Assembly (NCBI RefSeq): GCF_050313795.1 | Contig: NZ_JBNPMC010000014.1 | Span: 1-64,000 of the forward strand | From: CAMBRQ01 sp945870325 | Lineage (GTDB): Bacteria > Bacillota > Clostridia > Lachnospirales > Lachnospiraceae | DNA length: 64,000 bases | Direction: 5' to 3' | Shown: positions 44,973-54,982 of the stretch, in pieces | Numbering within the stretch: position 1 is the first letter of the stretch | Layout: each line of letters begins with the position of its first letter | The notes under the pieces: generated by a model | Seen by the model: only the letters and a program-made list of their open reading frames with translations | The model's database searches: none | What the model was told of the DNA's origin: nothing | Position numbers and translations under genes: made by a program

Positions 44973-46055
44973 TTATAGATTCTCCTCTTCAAACTTCTTC
45001 ATAAATGCTACTAATGCTTCTACGCCTTCGATTGGCATTGCGTTGTATATACTTGCACGCATACCGCCCACGGAACGATGTCCTTTCAGATTCTCGAAAC
45101 CTGCCTCTTTCGCTTCTTTTACGAATTTGGCATCCAGTTCATCGCTGCCGGTTACGAACGGAACATTCATAAGCGAACGATCTTTTGGCACTACGGTTCC
45201 CTTGAACAATTTGCTCTGATCCAGATAATCATACAGAATCTTTGCTTTCTTCTCATTCAGTTCTTTCATTGCTGCGAGACCACCCTGTTTCTTCAGCCAT
45301 TTAAAGACTTTGCCACAGATGTAGATGCCGTATGCCGGTGGTGTATTATAGAGAGATCCTGCATCTGCATGCGTCTTATACTGCAGCATGGTTGGTGTTC
45401 CCGGAAGTACATCTTCGGTGATCAGATCTTCTCTGATAATTACGATCACCGTTCCTGCAGGTCCCACATTCTTCTGAACACCGCCGTATAACAGACCATA
45501 CTTCCTAACATCTACTGGTTCAGACAGGAAGCAGGAAGAGATATCTGCTACCAGTGTCTTTCCTTTTGTATTCGGTAATTCTTTGTATTTTGTACCATAG
45601 ATGGTATTATTCTCACATATGTATACATAATCTGCATCTTCAGAGATAGGCAGATCTGAACAATCCGGGATGTAAGAGAATGTCTTGTCTGCGGAAGAAG
45701 CAAGGATATTCACCTTGCCGTATTTGCCCGCTTCCGCAGCCGCTTTTTTCGCCCACTGCCCGGTCACGATATAATCAACCACGCCATTCTTCATCAGATT
45801 CATCGGAATCATAGCGAACTGCTGAGATGCTCCGCCTTGCAGAAATAGCACCTTGTAATTATCCGGAATATTCATCAGTTCACGGATATCAGCCTCTGCC
45901 GTATCGATAATCTCCTGAAACGCCTTCGAGCGGTGACTCATTTCCATTACGGACATTCCGGTTCCTTTGTAGTCTAACATCTCTTCTGCTGCTTCTTTTA
46001 ATACTTCTTCCGGTAATACTGCCGGTCCTGCTGAAAAATTGTACACTCTGCTCAT
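44973..46055 (-). CDS. serC: Phosphoserine aminotransferase
   Basis: A 360-residue PLP enzyme converting 3-phosphohydroxypyruvate to phosphoserine. MSRVYNFSAGPAVLPEEVL is the invariant N-terminus. YGLLYGGVQKNVGPAGTVIVII holds the PLP-binding lysine (GGVQKN), and SMGGMRASIYNA-type sequence near the end is SVGGMRASIYNA. Full length. It lies 27 bases after ilvB and 2 bases before serA. Confidence 0.97.
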   Translation of the reverse strand: MSRVYNFSAGPAVLPEEVLKEAAEEMLDYKGTGMSVMEMSHRSKAFQEIIDTAEADIRELMNIPDNYKVLFLQGGASQQFAMIPMNLMKNGVVDYIVTGQWAKKAAAEAGKYGKVNILASSADKTFSYIPDCSDLPISEDADYVYICENNTIYGTKYKELPNTKGKTLVADISSCFLSEPVDVRKYGLLYGGVQKNVGPAGTVIVIIREDLITEDVLPGTPTMLQYKTHADAGSLYNTPPAYGIYICGKVFKWLKKQGGLAAMKELNEKKAKILYDYLDQSKLFKGTVVPKDRSLMNVPFVTGSDELDAKFVKEAKEAGFENLKGHRSVGGMRASIYNAMPIEGVEALVAFMKKFEEENL

Positions 46056-46082
46056 GATTATTCCTCTTCTTTCCTTTTATGA

Positions 46083-47762
46083 TTATTTCTTTTCTTTTAG
46101 ATCTTTCTCGTCAAATGCTTCATCAATTGCTTTTCCCGGTGCAACCATTGGCCATACTTTATCATCTGCACCGATCTGGCAGTCGATGACAACCGGTTTT
46201 CCAAGAGTTAACGCCTTCGCAAATGCATCCTTAAATTCTTCCTGTGTTGTTGCACGGATTCCTTCTGCTCCCATGGCCTCTGCAAGTTTTACAAAGTCCA
46301 CTGCATCATTGAGTACCGTTGCAGAATAGCGCTGTCCATAGAACAGATTCTGCCACTGGCGCACCATTCCCAACACATGGTTATTGATTACAACCTGGAT
46401 GACCGGAATATTATGACGCACAGCCGCTGCAATCTCATTCATATTCATACGGAAGCATCCGTCACCTGCAATATTGACAACCGTTTTTTCCGGCATACCC
46501 GTCTTAGCCCCCAAAGATGCGCCCAGACCATATCCCATAGTTCCAAGACCTCCGGAAGTCAATAACGTTCTTGGTTTGGTATATTTATAGAACTGTGCCG
46601 CCCACATCTGATGCTGTCCAACTTCGGTGACAATGATAGCATCTCCTTCTGTCTGGCGGTAGATCTCTTCTACCACGTAAGGTCCAGTCAGTTCATCCGG
46701 ATGATAAGACAATGGATACCGTTCTTTGTATTCCATAATCTTATTCAGCCATTCCGTATGGCTCTGCTGCGTAAGCCTTTCATTCAAGACACCAAGTACA
46801 ACCTTAATGTCTCCTACCACGCCTTCCGTGATCAATACGTTCTTATTCATCTCTGCCGGATCAACATCAATCTGAAGAATCTTCGCATTCTTAGCAAATT
46901 TCTTCGCATTGCCCGTTACACGGTCACTGAATCTTGCACCGATTACGATCAACAGATCACATTCACTAACACCGTAGTTAGATGTCTTCGTTCCATGCAT
47001 ACCTAACATTCCGGTATACAACGGATCTGTTCCAGGAAATGCGCCTTTTCCCATCAAAGAATCTGTAACTGGCGCATCTACCTTCTTGGCAAATGTATAT
47101 AACTCTTCATTGGCACCGGATAATACTGCTCCGCCGCCTACAAAGATATATGGCTTCTTGGACTTTGCAATCATCTTAAGTGCTGTCTCTATATCCTCTT
47201 CACAGACATCAATAGGCGGAACCACTGGCCCAATCACAGTCTTCTTATACTCTGCCTTGTTCGCTGTTACATCCTTCGGAATATCGATCAATACCGGACC
47301 AGGTCTTCCCTTCTGCGCAATCACGAATGCTTTTCTGATCGTGTCGGCAAGGTCATTCACGTCTTTGACAATATAATTGTGCTTAGTAATCGGCATGGTA
47401 ATTCCCGCAATATCAATCTCCTGGAAACTGTCCTTTCCAAGAAGGGCTACTCCTACATTACATGTGATTGCTACGATCGGAATAGAATCCATGTAGGCAG
47501 TAGCAATACCTGTTACAAGATTGGTTGCACCAGGGCCGCTGGTTGCAAAGCACACACCGACTTTCCCGGTTGCTCTTGCATATCCGTCAGCCGCATGGGC
47601 TGCTCCCTGTTCGTGGGAAGTCAGGATATGCGTGATCTCATCACTGTGTTTATATAATTCATCGTATACGTTCAAAATCGCTCCGCCTGGATAACCAAAC
47701 ACGGTATCCACACCCTGCTCTTTCAAACATTCAATTACGATCTCTGATCCTGTCAACTGCAT
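46083..47762 (-). CDS. ilvB: Acetolactate synthase large subunit
   Basis: A 559-residue TPP-dependent enzyme, first common step of valine, leucine and isoleucine synthesis. FGYPGGAILNVYDELY, TSHEQGAAHAADGYARATGKVGVC (catalytic Glu47 region) and GDGCFRMNMNEIAAAVRHNIPV (TPP/Mg motif) are present. No small regulatory subunit (ilvN) is adjacent, although it is often separate. It follows ilvD after 90 bases, which include a small GCCGCAAGCGGC hairpin. Confidence 0.95.
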   Translation of the reverse strand: MQLTGSEIVIECLKEQGVDTVFGYPGGAILNVYDELYKHSDEITHILTSHEQGAAHAADGYARATGKVGVCFATSGPGATNLVTGIATAYMDSIPIVAITCNVGVALLGKDSFQEIDIAGITMPITKHNYIVKDVNDLADTIRKAFVIAQKGRPGPVLIDIPKDVTANKAEYKKTVIGPVVPPIDVCEEDIETALKMIAKSKKPYIFVGGGAVLSGANEELYTFAKKVDAPVTDSLMGKGAFPGTDPLYTGMLGMHGTKTSNYGVSECDLLIVIGARFSDRVTGNAKKFAKNAKILQIDVDPAEMNKNVLITEGVVGDIKVVLGVLNERLTQQSHTEWLNKIMEYKERYPLSYHPDELTGPYVVEEIYRQTEGDAIIVTEVGQHQMWAAQFYKYTKPRTLLTSGGLGTMGYGLGASLGAKTGMPEKTVVNIAGDGCFRMNMNEIAAAVRHNIPVIQVVINNHVLGMVRQWQNLFYGQRYSATVLNDAVDFVKLAEAMGAEGIRATTQEEFKDAFAKALTLGKPVVIDCQIGADDKVWPMVAPGKAIDEAFDEKDLKEKK

Positions 47763-47852
47763 ACCTAATATTCTCCTGTTCTATCTAGAGTACTTCTGTA
47801 ATTCATATTACATCATAGCCGCAAGCGGCTGCGATGCCTTCATACTTCTTAA

Positions 47853-49523
47853 TTAATTCTTCGGAACTTCCAGTATCGCCCCACGATTTCCGGAAGTTAC
47901 CATAGATGCGTATCTCGCAAGATATCCGGTTGTTACCTTCGGCTCTCTTTCTGTCCATGCTTCTCTTCTCTTTGCAAGTTCTTCCTCAGATACGTCTAAC
48001 TCTAATTTCAGGTTCGGGATGTCAATCTTAATGATATCTCCCTCTTCAACCAATGCAATCGGTCCGCCAACTGCTGCTTCCGGTGATACGTGACCGATCG
48101 AAGCACCTCTGGATGCTCCGCTGAAACGACCATCTGTAATCAGAGCAACACTGGAGCCAAGTCCCATTCCCGCAATCGCGGAAGTTGGATTCAGCATCTC
48201 TCTCATACCTGGACCACCCTTTGGTCCCTCATAGCGGATGACTACAACATCACCTGCTACAATCTTACCGCCTTTGATTGCATCAATGGCATCCTCTTCA
48301 CAGTCGAACACTCTTGCAGGTCCTTCATGTACCAGCATCTCTTCTACGACTGCGGAACGTTTTACAACACTTCCGTCCGGTGCAAGGTTGCCTTTTAATA
48401 CAGCAAGGCCACCGGTTGGTGTATATGGATTCTCGATTGGACGAATCACCTCAGGATCTTTATTCACTGCATTCTTGATATTCTCTCCAACCGTCTTACC
48501 AGTTACCGTCATACACTCTGTATGAATCAGACCCTTCTTATTCAACTCAGCCATAACCGCATATACACCGCCTGCTTCGTTCAAGTCTTCCATGTAAGTT
48601 GGACCTGCCGGGGCAAGATGGCAGAGATTCGGAGTCTTCTCACTGATTCCATTTGCAAAATCAATCTCAAAATCCATGCCTACTTCATGCGCGATTGCCG
48701 GAAGATGCAGCATACTGTTGGTAGAGCATCCAAGCGCCATATCAACGGTTAATGCGTTCAGGATTGCATTCTCAGTCATAATATCTCTTGGACGAATATT
48801 CTTCTCCCATAATTCCATAACCTTCATACCAGCATGTTTTGCCAGACGGATTCTCTCAGAATATACTGCCGGAATCGTTCCGTTGCCGCCAAGCCCCATG
48901 CCTAATACTTCTGTCAGACAGTTCATGCTGTTAGCGGTATACATACCAGAGCAGGAACCACAAGTTGGACATGTCTTGTTCTCGAATTCACATAAGTCAT
49001 CATCCGTAATCAATCCTGCCGCATTCGCACCTACTGCCTCGAACATACTGGAAAGGCTGGTCTTCTTGCCTTTCACATGACCTGCAAGCATCGGACCGCC
49101 GCTGACGAAAATGGTCGGAACATTGATTCTTGCTGCCGCCATCAAAAGTCCCGGAACGTTCTTATCACAGTTCGGCACCATAACCAGCGCATCGAACTGA
49201 TGAGCCATAGCCATAGCCTCTGTAGAATCTGCAATCAGGTCTCTGGTCACCAGAGAGTATTTCATACCAATGTGTCCCATGGCAATACCGTCACAGACTG
49301 CGATTGCCGGAAATACGATTGGAGTTCCACCTGCCATGGCAACCCCCTGTTTTACTGCATTTACAATCTTATCCAGGTTCATATGTCCTGGAACAATCTC
49401 ATTATAAGAGCTGACAATACCTACGAGAGGTCTCTCCATCTCTTCTGGTGTAAGCCCCAGCGCGTTGAATAACGAACGGTGAGGAGCCTGCTGTTTTCCT
49501 TTTGTAACTGTATCACTTCTCAT
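47853..49523 (-). CDS. ilvD: Dihydroxy-acid dehydratase
   Basis: A 556-residue Fe-S enzyme making the 2-oxo acids of valine and isoleucine. The cluster-associated motifs are VPNCDKNVPGLLMAA and CPTCGSCSGMYTANSMNCL, followed by GLGSSVALITDGRFSGASRGASIGHVSPEA. The start has AGGAGGT upstream. The first hairpin of a REP-like repeat abuts its ribosome-binding site. It is oxygen-sensitive, in keeping with an anaerobe. Confidence 0.97.
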   Translation of the reverse strand: MRSDTVTKGKQQAPHRSLFNALGLTPEEMERPLVGIVSSYNEIVPGHMNLDKIVNAVKQGVAMAGGTPIVFPAIAVCDGIAMGHIGMKYSLVTRDLIADSTEAMAMAHQFDALVMVPNCDKNVPGLLMAAARINVPTIFVSGGPMLAGHVKGKKTSLSSMFEAVGANAAGLITDDDLCEFENKTCPTCGSCSGMYTANSMNCLTEVLGMGLGGNGTIPAVYSERIRLAKHAGMKVMELWEKNIRPRDIMTENAILNALTVDMALGCSTNSMLHLPAIAHEVGMDFEIDFANGISEKTPNLCHLAPAGPTYMEDLNEAGGVYAVMAELNKKGLIHTECMTVTGKTVGENIKNAVNKDPEVIRPIENPYTPTGGLAVLKGNLAPDGSVVKRSAVVEEMLVHEGPARVFDCEEDAIDAIKGGKIVAGDVVVIRYEGPKGGPGMREMLNPTSAIAGMGLGSSVALITDGRFSGASRGASIGHVSPEAAVGGPIALVEEGDIIKIDIPNLKLELDVSEEELAKRREAWTEREPKVTTGYLARYASMVTSGNRGAILEVPKN

Positions 49524-49535
49524 ATTTTACCTCCT

Positions 49536-49634
49536 GGGGACGTAGTAAAAGTGCATTTTACTACGTCCCAAATTGACATTTGTGGTGTACCTTTTTGACA
49601 TATGCCCTGTACCCTTTTAGCATATGTCCTGTAC
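49536..49634. repeat. REP-like interspersed element A (palindrome plus tandem satellite)
   Basis: A perfect 14-bp stem (49537-49550 with 49556-49569, starting GGGACGTAGT) with a 5-base loop is followed by three imperfect units of about 23 bases, each carrying CATATG or CATTTG, then a GTACC or CTGTACCC sequence. It occupies the leuB-ilvD gap and ends next to the ilvD ribosome-binding site. A related element is at 60706-60785. Confidence 0.65.
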
Positions 49635-49656
49635 CCGATTATTTTTAATCAAGAAA

Positions 49657-50739
49657 CTAGATGAAACTTGCAATCAGATCTCCCATCTCACAAGTACCAA
49701 TCTGCTTCTTTCCTTCTGACATAATATCGATGGTCCGATAGCCTTCTTCCAGTACTTTTGCTACCGCTGCCTCAATAGCATCAGCTTCTTTATCCAAATC
49801 AAAACTGAATCTTAACATCATAGCCGCCGAAAGAATGGTTGCAATCGGATTCGCAATACCTTTTCCTGCGATATCCGGCGCAGAACCGCCGCTTGGCTCG
49901 TAGAGACCGAACTTGGTCTCGTTAAGGCTTGCACTTGCCAGCATTCCTATCGAGCCGGTTACCATGCTTGCCTCGTCAGACAGAATATCACCGAACATAT
50001 TCTCTGTCAGGATGACATCGAACTGCTTGGGATCTTTTACCAACTGCATTGCACAGTTATCAACCAGCATATGTTCCAGTGTTACTTCCGGATACTCTGC
50101 TGCGACTTCTTCTACAACTTTTCTCCAAAGTCTGGAGGAATCTAATACATTCGCCTTATCAACGCTCGTTACTTTCTTTCTGCGCTTCATAGCGATATCG
50201 AATCCGCGCTTTGCAATTCTGCGGATCTCATTCTCATTGTATGTAAGAGAATCATAGGCTGTCATAACGCCATCTTCTTCTATGGTCTTTCTCTCCCCGA
50301 AATACAGACCACCCGTCAGTTCTCTCATGATCATCATATCAAAGCCGCCCTCTGTAATCTCTTCTTTCAGCGGACATGCCCCTTTTAATTCGTCATATAG
50401 AATCGCCGGACGCAAATTGGCAAAAAGATTCAGTTCCTTACGAATCCTAAGCAGCCCTGCCTCTGGTCTCTTAGATGGCTCTAACTGATACCACGGAGAT
50501 GTCTTGGCATCTCCTCCAATTGATCCCATCAGAACCGCATCACACGCTTTTGCCTCTGCCACCGTCTCATCGGTAAGCGGAACTCCGTGTACGTCAATAG
50601 ACGCGCCACCCATCAAAAGCTGCGTATAATCACAGGTATGTCCGTAAGTTTCTGCGACCTTATCCAGTACCTTCATAGCCTCTGTTACGATCTCCGGACC
50701 GATTCCATCCCCTTTAATCACTCCAATTTTCAGATTCAT
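49657..50739 (-). CDS. leuB: 3-isopropylmalate dehydrogenase
   Basis: A 360-residue dehydrogenase in leucine synthesis, from the ATG at 50739 that follows GGAAGAGG; an upstream in-frame start is unlikely. MNLKIGVIKGDGIGPEIVTEAMKVL, the substrate-binding LLRIRKELNLFANLRPA, and NMFGDILSDEASMVTGSIGML are conserved. It is the first gene of the leuB-ilvD-ilvB-serC-serA block. leuA, leuC, leuD and ilvC are not in the window. No T-box or leader peptide was recognised in the 140 bases upstream. Confidence 0.96.
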   Translation of the reverse strand: MNLKIGVIKGDGIGPEIVTEAMKVLDKVAETYGHTCDYTQLLMGGASIDVHGVPLTDETVAEAKACDAVLMGSIGGDAKTSPWYQLEPSKRPEAGLLRIRKELNLFANLRPAILYDELKGACPLKEEITEGGFDMMIMRELTGGLYFGERKTIEEDGVMTAYDSLTYNENEIRRIAKRGFDIAMKRRKKVTSVDKANVLDSSRLWRKVVEEVAAEYPEVTLEHMLVDNCAMQLVKDPKQFDVILTENMFGDILSDEASMVTGSIGMLASASLNETKFGLYEPSGGSAPDIAGKGIANPIATILSAAMMLRFSFDLDKEADAIEAAVAKVLEEGYRTIDIMSEGKKQIGTCEMGDLIASFI

Positions 50740-50879
50740 AATCCTCTTCCTTCCTAATAAGACAATAAGATAAAAAATCTTTAACACCTATAATATCCTA
50801 TTTTAATGTATGTTTCAAGACTTTAATTTGCTAAATTGTATATTCTATGTCAAACAATGTAGAATTTATGCAAAAATTG

Positions 50880-51308
50880 CTACTTTTTTCCCTTCAGATT
50901 CCCTGGTCCAAATCCCATGGGAAGAAGTTCCCCAAGTGTATGAATCTCATAACACGATTCACTTTTCGCCAATATAATCAGGAATTCCTCCGGAACACAG
51001 AATTCCATCATTACCTGCCGGCACATACCGCAAGGCGGACAGATATCGTGCTGTCCATCTGTATTCTCATTTACAATACAGATTGCCGCAAAATCCCTCT
51101 CTCCTTCACTGACCGCTTTGAATATGGCAGTTCTCTCCGCACAATTCCCCGGGCTGTAAGCCGCATTCTCTATATTGCACCCTGTATATAGTTTGCCGTT
51201 CGCAGTCAGCAGCGATGCCGCCACTCTAAATCCGGAATACGGAACATAAGAGAATTGAAGCGTATCCATTGCCAAACGGATCATACTTCTTATCATATTT
51301 TCTTCCAT
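50880..51308 (-). CDS. cdd: Cytidine deaminase
   Basis: A 142-residue zinc enzyme converting cytidine and deoxycytidine to uridines. NCAERTAIFKAV (His replaced by Cys in the CAE motif, as in tetrameric forms) and CPPCGMCRQVMMEF give the zinc ligands and catalytic Glu. Start follows GGAGGAAAAG. It is the last gene of the udp-deoC-cdd salvage cluster. Confidence 0.95.
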   Translation of the reverse strand: MEENMIRSMIRLAMDTLQFSYVPYSGFRVAASLLTANGKLYTGCNIENAAYSPGNCAERTAIFKAVSEGERDFAAICIVNENTDGQHDICPPCGMCRQVMMEFCVPEEFLIILAKSESCYEIHTLGELLPMGFGPGNLKGKK

Positions 51309-51361
51309 ACTTTTCCTCCATTTAAGCAGACATACTATTCAAATAAACATGCCATCCATCT

Positions 51362-52018
51362 TCAACACGATCTCTGTTTCGCTATCTTGACAATCCGGCT
51401 GGTTCCAAGGCGTGAAGCCCCTAATTCCAGAAAATTCTCTGCGTCCTCAAGCGAACTGATGCCTCCTGCCGCTTTCATCTGCACACCTTCGCCTACATAC
51501 TTTGCAAAAAGTTCCACATCCTCGAAGGTTGCTCCTCCTTTCGAGAATCCCGTAGAGGTCTTGATAAAGTCAGCCTGCGCCGCCGTCACCACCTCGCACA
51601 TACGGATCTTCTCCTCCTCCGTCAGAAGGCAAGTCTCGATAATCACCTTCAGGATCTTATCTCCTGCCACTTCTTTTACAGACCTGATCTCCTGCTCCAC
51701 CAGGTCATATCTTCCATCCTTAACCCATCCGATATTAATCACCATGTCAATCTCATCCGCACCGCTATCTATAGCATCTGCCGCTTCGAATACCTTCGCT
51801 GCCGTTGTATGATATCCATTGGGAAATCCTATCACCGTACAGACTGCCATCTTATCTCCCACATATTCTTTTGCCTGCTTCACATAAGACGGCGGAATGC
51901 ATACAGATGCAGTATGATATGCAACTGCATCATCACATAACGTCTTAATCTCTTCCCATGTTGCCGTCTGTGCAAGCAGGGTATGGTCTACCCGTTTTAA
52001 TATCTCCTGTAACTCCAT
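51362..52018 (-). CDS. deoC: Deoxyribose-phosphate aldolase
   Basis: A 218-residue aldolase cleaving deoxyribose 5-phosphate to acetaldehyde and glyceraldehyde 3-phosphate. The Schiff-base lysine region is DFIKTSTGFSKGGATFEDV (about 149-167), with KVIIETCLLTEEEK upstream. Start at 52018 follows AAGGAGTTAG. It sits 62 bases after udp and 53 before cdd. Confidence 0.95.
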   Translation of the reverse strand: MELQEILKRVDHTLLAQTATWEEIKTLCDDAVAYHTASVCIPPSYVKQAKEYVGDKMAVCTVIGFPNGYHTTAAKVFEAADAIDSGADEIDMVINIGWVKDGRYDLVEQEIRSVKEVAGDKILKVIIETCLLTEEEKIRMCEVVTAAQADFIKTSTGFSKGGATFEDVELFAKYVGEGVQMKAAGGISSLEDAENFLELGASRLGTSRIVKIAKQRSC

Positions 52019-52080
52019 ATTTCTAACTCCTTTTCCATATCCCATCTATCTTGATCATCCTGTTATTCTCTGCCCAATCC

Positions 52081-52863
52081 CTATCGATTCTTGCGGTCCT
52101 CCCGAATTAAAATCCGCAATGCTTCTATCGCCGTCTCAATCGGCGCTTCCACATTATGCACCACCGGATTCGGCAGATTCTGTTTCGCCCGCTCTTGATT
52201 CGCCATCACCAGAAGCACTGTGCCAACTCTCACCCGCAGGCAACTGCCTACGATATAAAGTGCCGCTGATTCCATCTCTGATGCAAGACAGCCGCATTTG
52301 ACCCATGCATCCCATTTATTCATCAGTTCATACCCTACCGGCTTCGTCTCCGGCGAATGCTGCCCGTAAAAAGCATCCTTGCACTGCACCACTCCCACAT
52401 GGTAGTCCTGACCTAATTTTCTTGCTGCCTGTATCAGTGCATTGGTCACCCAGATATCCGCTACAGCCGGATACTCAATCGGCGCATACTCTTTGCTGGT
52501 ACCTTCCATACGGATTGCTCCTGAAGCAATCACCACATCTCCACTCTTGACATCCAGCGCCATACCTCCGCTCGTTCCGACCCGGATAAATGTATCCGCA
52601 CCGACTCTTACCAGTTCTTCCATGGCAATGGATGCGGAAGGTCCTCCAATCCCCGTAGAAGTGACACTTACCATCTCTCCGTCAAGATACCCCGTATAAG
52701 TCACATATTCCCGGCTGTCCGCAACCAGTCTCGGCTCATCAAAATGCGCCGCAATCTTCTCACATCGCTTAGGATCTCCCGGCAAGAGTACATATCTTCC
52801 AATCTCTCCTCGTGCCACTTGAATATGATACTGTCTGTCCTTGTCCTCAGAATAATTAATCAT
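52081..52863 (-). CDS. udp: Uridine phosphorylase (PNP/UDP family)
   Basis: A 260-residue phosphorylase. YVLLPGDPKRCEKIA (phosphate site), STGIGGPSASIAMEEL, RVGTSGGM and CLASEMESAALYIVG (ribose/base site) are typical of the NP-I family. Sequence and context with deoC and cdd favour uridine as substrate. It follows the YibE/F pair by 31 bases. Confidence 0.9.
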   Translation of the reverse strand: MINYSEDKDRQYHIQVARGEIGRYVLLPGDPKRCEKIAAHFDEPRLVADSREYVTYTGYLDGEMVSVTSTGIGGPSASIAMEELVRVGADTFIRVGTSGGMALDVKSGDVVIASGAIRMEGTSKEYAPIEYPAVADIWVTNALIQAARKLGQDYHVGVVQCKDAFYGQHSPETKPVGYELMNKWDAWVKCGCLASEMESAALYIVGSCLRVRVGTVLLVMANQERAKQNLPNPVVHNVEAPIETAIEALRILIREDRKNR

Positions 52864-52894
52864 ACAATCCCTTCTTTCTCTTATATATTGTCAT

Positions 52895-53644
52895 TTACCA
52901 TTCTTTTAGTAGTTTTGCCGTCACCTGGGCGCTGATTGGAATAATAAGCACACATCCAATCGCACTTACCATGATACATGTGAATTCCTGTAGAAATGCC
53001 TTGGAATTCAGAATAGACACCAGTGAATACTGATATTCTCTCAGATATAAAAGAAGCATCAGTGCCTCTCCAATATACGCAAAATATAATGTATTTAAAG
53101 TTGTGGCAAGCACATCCTTTCCTACCGTAATGCCGGAATGGAACAATTCTGATACCGTTAATTCCGGCTTATGTTCATATACTTCATAAAGCGACGAAGA
53201 GATTGCCACTGCAGTATCCATAACCGCACCTAACAGTCCGATCATAATCATAGCAATGCATACCTTGCGCATATTCACACGAATAGCAAATGAATAATAT
53301 AATGACAGATCACTATTCAGTTCAATCTCATTCAATCCGCCAATATGCATCCGTCCCCCGATCCAGATCACCAGACACATCAAAAGCGCCATCACGATTC
53401 CCACAGAGATTAAAGCCGCCGCGGATTTTTTATTCGTTCCGTTCTGATAGAGAATCGTAATACTATTCACTCCTATACTCGCAAGGATTGTGATGAGAAT
53501 TACGGGCAGTCCTATAGACATGGCAATCACTGCCGCTATAAATACCAGGATATTTCCCATCAAGGCGATCAGAGACACTGCTCCCCTCTCTCCTCCAACC
53601 AGCAATAATAGGAGGAAAAATACAACCGCTAATATGAATATCAT
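52895..53644 (-). CDS. YibE/F family membrane protein, second gene of pair
   Basis: A 249-residue protein from the ATG at 53644, which overlaps the upstream gene's stop by 4 bases (ATGA). A longer frame from 53740 is not supported. About seven hydrophobic helices are predicted, with DTAVAISSSLYEVYEHKPELTVSELFHSGITVGKDVL, the family segment. It corresponds to the C-terminal half of larger YibE/F proteins. Function unknown. Confidence 0.82.
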   Translation of the reverse strand: MIFILAVVFFLLLLLVGGERGAVSLIALMGNILVFIAAVIAMSIGLPVILITILASIGVNSITILYQNGTNKKSAAALISVGIVMALLMCLVIWIGGRMHIGGLNEIELNSDLSLYYSFAIRVNMRKVCIAMIMIGLLGAVMDTAVAISSSLYEVYEHKPELTVSELFHSGITVGKDVLATTLNTLYFAYIGEALMLLLYLREYQYSLVSILNSKAFLQEFTCIMVSAIGCVLIIPISAQVTAKLLKEW

Positions 53645-54801
53645 GCCCTTCTCCTCCCCATCTTCATTACAATCGACGCAATCCCTATACTGACCGGAAT
53701 TGCCATCACGATACCAATACTGCCAATTAAGAATCTGCATATCTCAAAAGGAATCTGAAGGCGTATGATTGTAATCAGGCTGATTTCATTCTTCATCTTA
53801 ATCAGCATAAGTGGAATCAATCCGCAGATATATGTGAACAGCAGAACATTCATCATAGTACCCATGATATCATATCCAATCTCCCGTCCGGAATGCACAA
53901 GTGCCCGAAACGTAATATCCGGCTTCCTCATTATCAGTTCCTGCAGTGCAGCCGCAATGGATACCGACACATCCATAATCGCTCCAAGTCCTGCAATCGC
54001 AATGCTGGCAATAAATATTGTCTCCAGTTCCTGATTTCCCACAATATAATCAAGCGCCGCATAATCAATCTCTTCCCCATAATTCATTGCCAGCAGGAAG
54101 ATGCTCATTGTAATCACCACCGTAACAAGTGCTGATATAATTGCAACTAATGAACGCTTATTCACTCCATTTACCAGGAACAAAGTACCGACCGTGAAAA
54201 TCACAATCATAACCGCACAGATCTTCAACAAGTCATCCCCTTCTTCATAGCGGACCAGACCATATACGAACACCACAATATTCACACCAATCGAACAAAG
54301 TGACAGAACTCCCCTGCCTTTTCCAAGAATAATCACAAGGAATATAAGGATTACAGCAAGCAAAATCGCATACTGATCCCGTTTCACCCCAGTAATACTA
54401 ACAGATGATATCTGCTCCTCCCCGCTAATTCGGAGGAATACTCTGTCTCCTTTTTGATACCGCTCCGTATCTACCTCGGAATATCCGAATTCATTAGATA
54501 CCGTTACCTTCTTTCCTTTATATTGCCCATTCAGAATCTTGATTGTCAACTTCTGTACATAATACGGCTCGGAAATATTCTCCATCTCCGAATTGTAGTT
54601 GACCATATCCCCACTTTGCTCCGTCTGCACTTTTACCACCTTGCCAATCTCCGAAGGATAGAGGCTGGCATTGCAAAAAGTGACGATAACAACAATCGCC
54701 ATTACTATGAACAGACAAGTCTGCCATTGATATGTTTTCACAAAATCTCGTAACTTCTTTTGTAGTTTTGCTCCATCAAGTCTCATCTCTTGTAACACCA
54801 C
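53641..54801 (-). CDS. YibE/F family membrane protein, first gene of pair
   Basis: A 386-residue protein with an N-terminal membrane helix (about 28-45), a soluble extracellular beta-rich region (about 50-150: TVSNEFGYSEVDTERYQKGDRVFLRISG), then about seven membrane helices including IMDVSVSIAAALQELIMRKPDITFRALVHSGREIGYDIMGT. That segment resembles the second gene's motif, so the two are paralogues. They are coupled by a 4-base overlap. Family function is unknown; a complex in the membrane is likely. Downstream genes are for nucleoside salvage. Confidence 0.83.
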   Translation of the reverse strand: MVLQEMRLDGAKLQKKLRDFVKTYQWQTCLFIVMAIVVIVTFCNASLYPSEIGKVVKVQTEQSGDMVNYNSEMENISEPYYVQKLTIKILNGQYKGKKVTVSNEFGYSEVDTERYQKGDRVFLRISGEEQISSVSITGVKRDQYAILLAVILIFLVIILGKGRGVLSLCSIGVNIVVFVYGLVRYEEGDDLLKICAVMIVIFTVGTLFLVNGVNKRSLVAIISALVTVVITMSIFLLAMNYGEEIDYAALDYIVGNQELETIFIASIAIAGLGAIMDVSVSIAAALQELIMRKPDITFRALVHSGREIGYDIMGTMMNVLLFTYICGLIPLMLIKMKNEISLITIIRLQIPFEICRFLIGSIGIVMAIPVSIGIASIVMKMGRRRA

Positions 54802-54982
54802 TCATTTTCTCTCTTATGTATCTATCATTGTATCATACTTCATATCTTAACATTATATGACCAAATAAACTAGCCCTTCCCGCACACATAGTTATTCTAT
54901 TTATTGCTTTTTATTATATTTTCTGATTTTATTGTATACAAATCCATCATTTAGCACACAATATCTCCGAGGTGATAATGTC

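Noticed and set aside
50740..50879. T-box or leader-peptide attenuator ahead of leuB-ilvD-ilvB
   Set aside because: No T-box sequence, specifier-loop structure, Leu/Ile/Val-rich small frame or terminator stem was seen.
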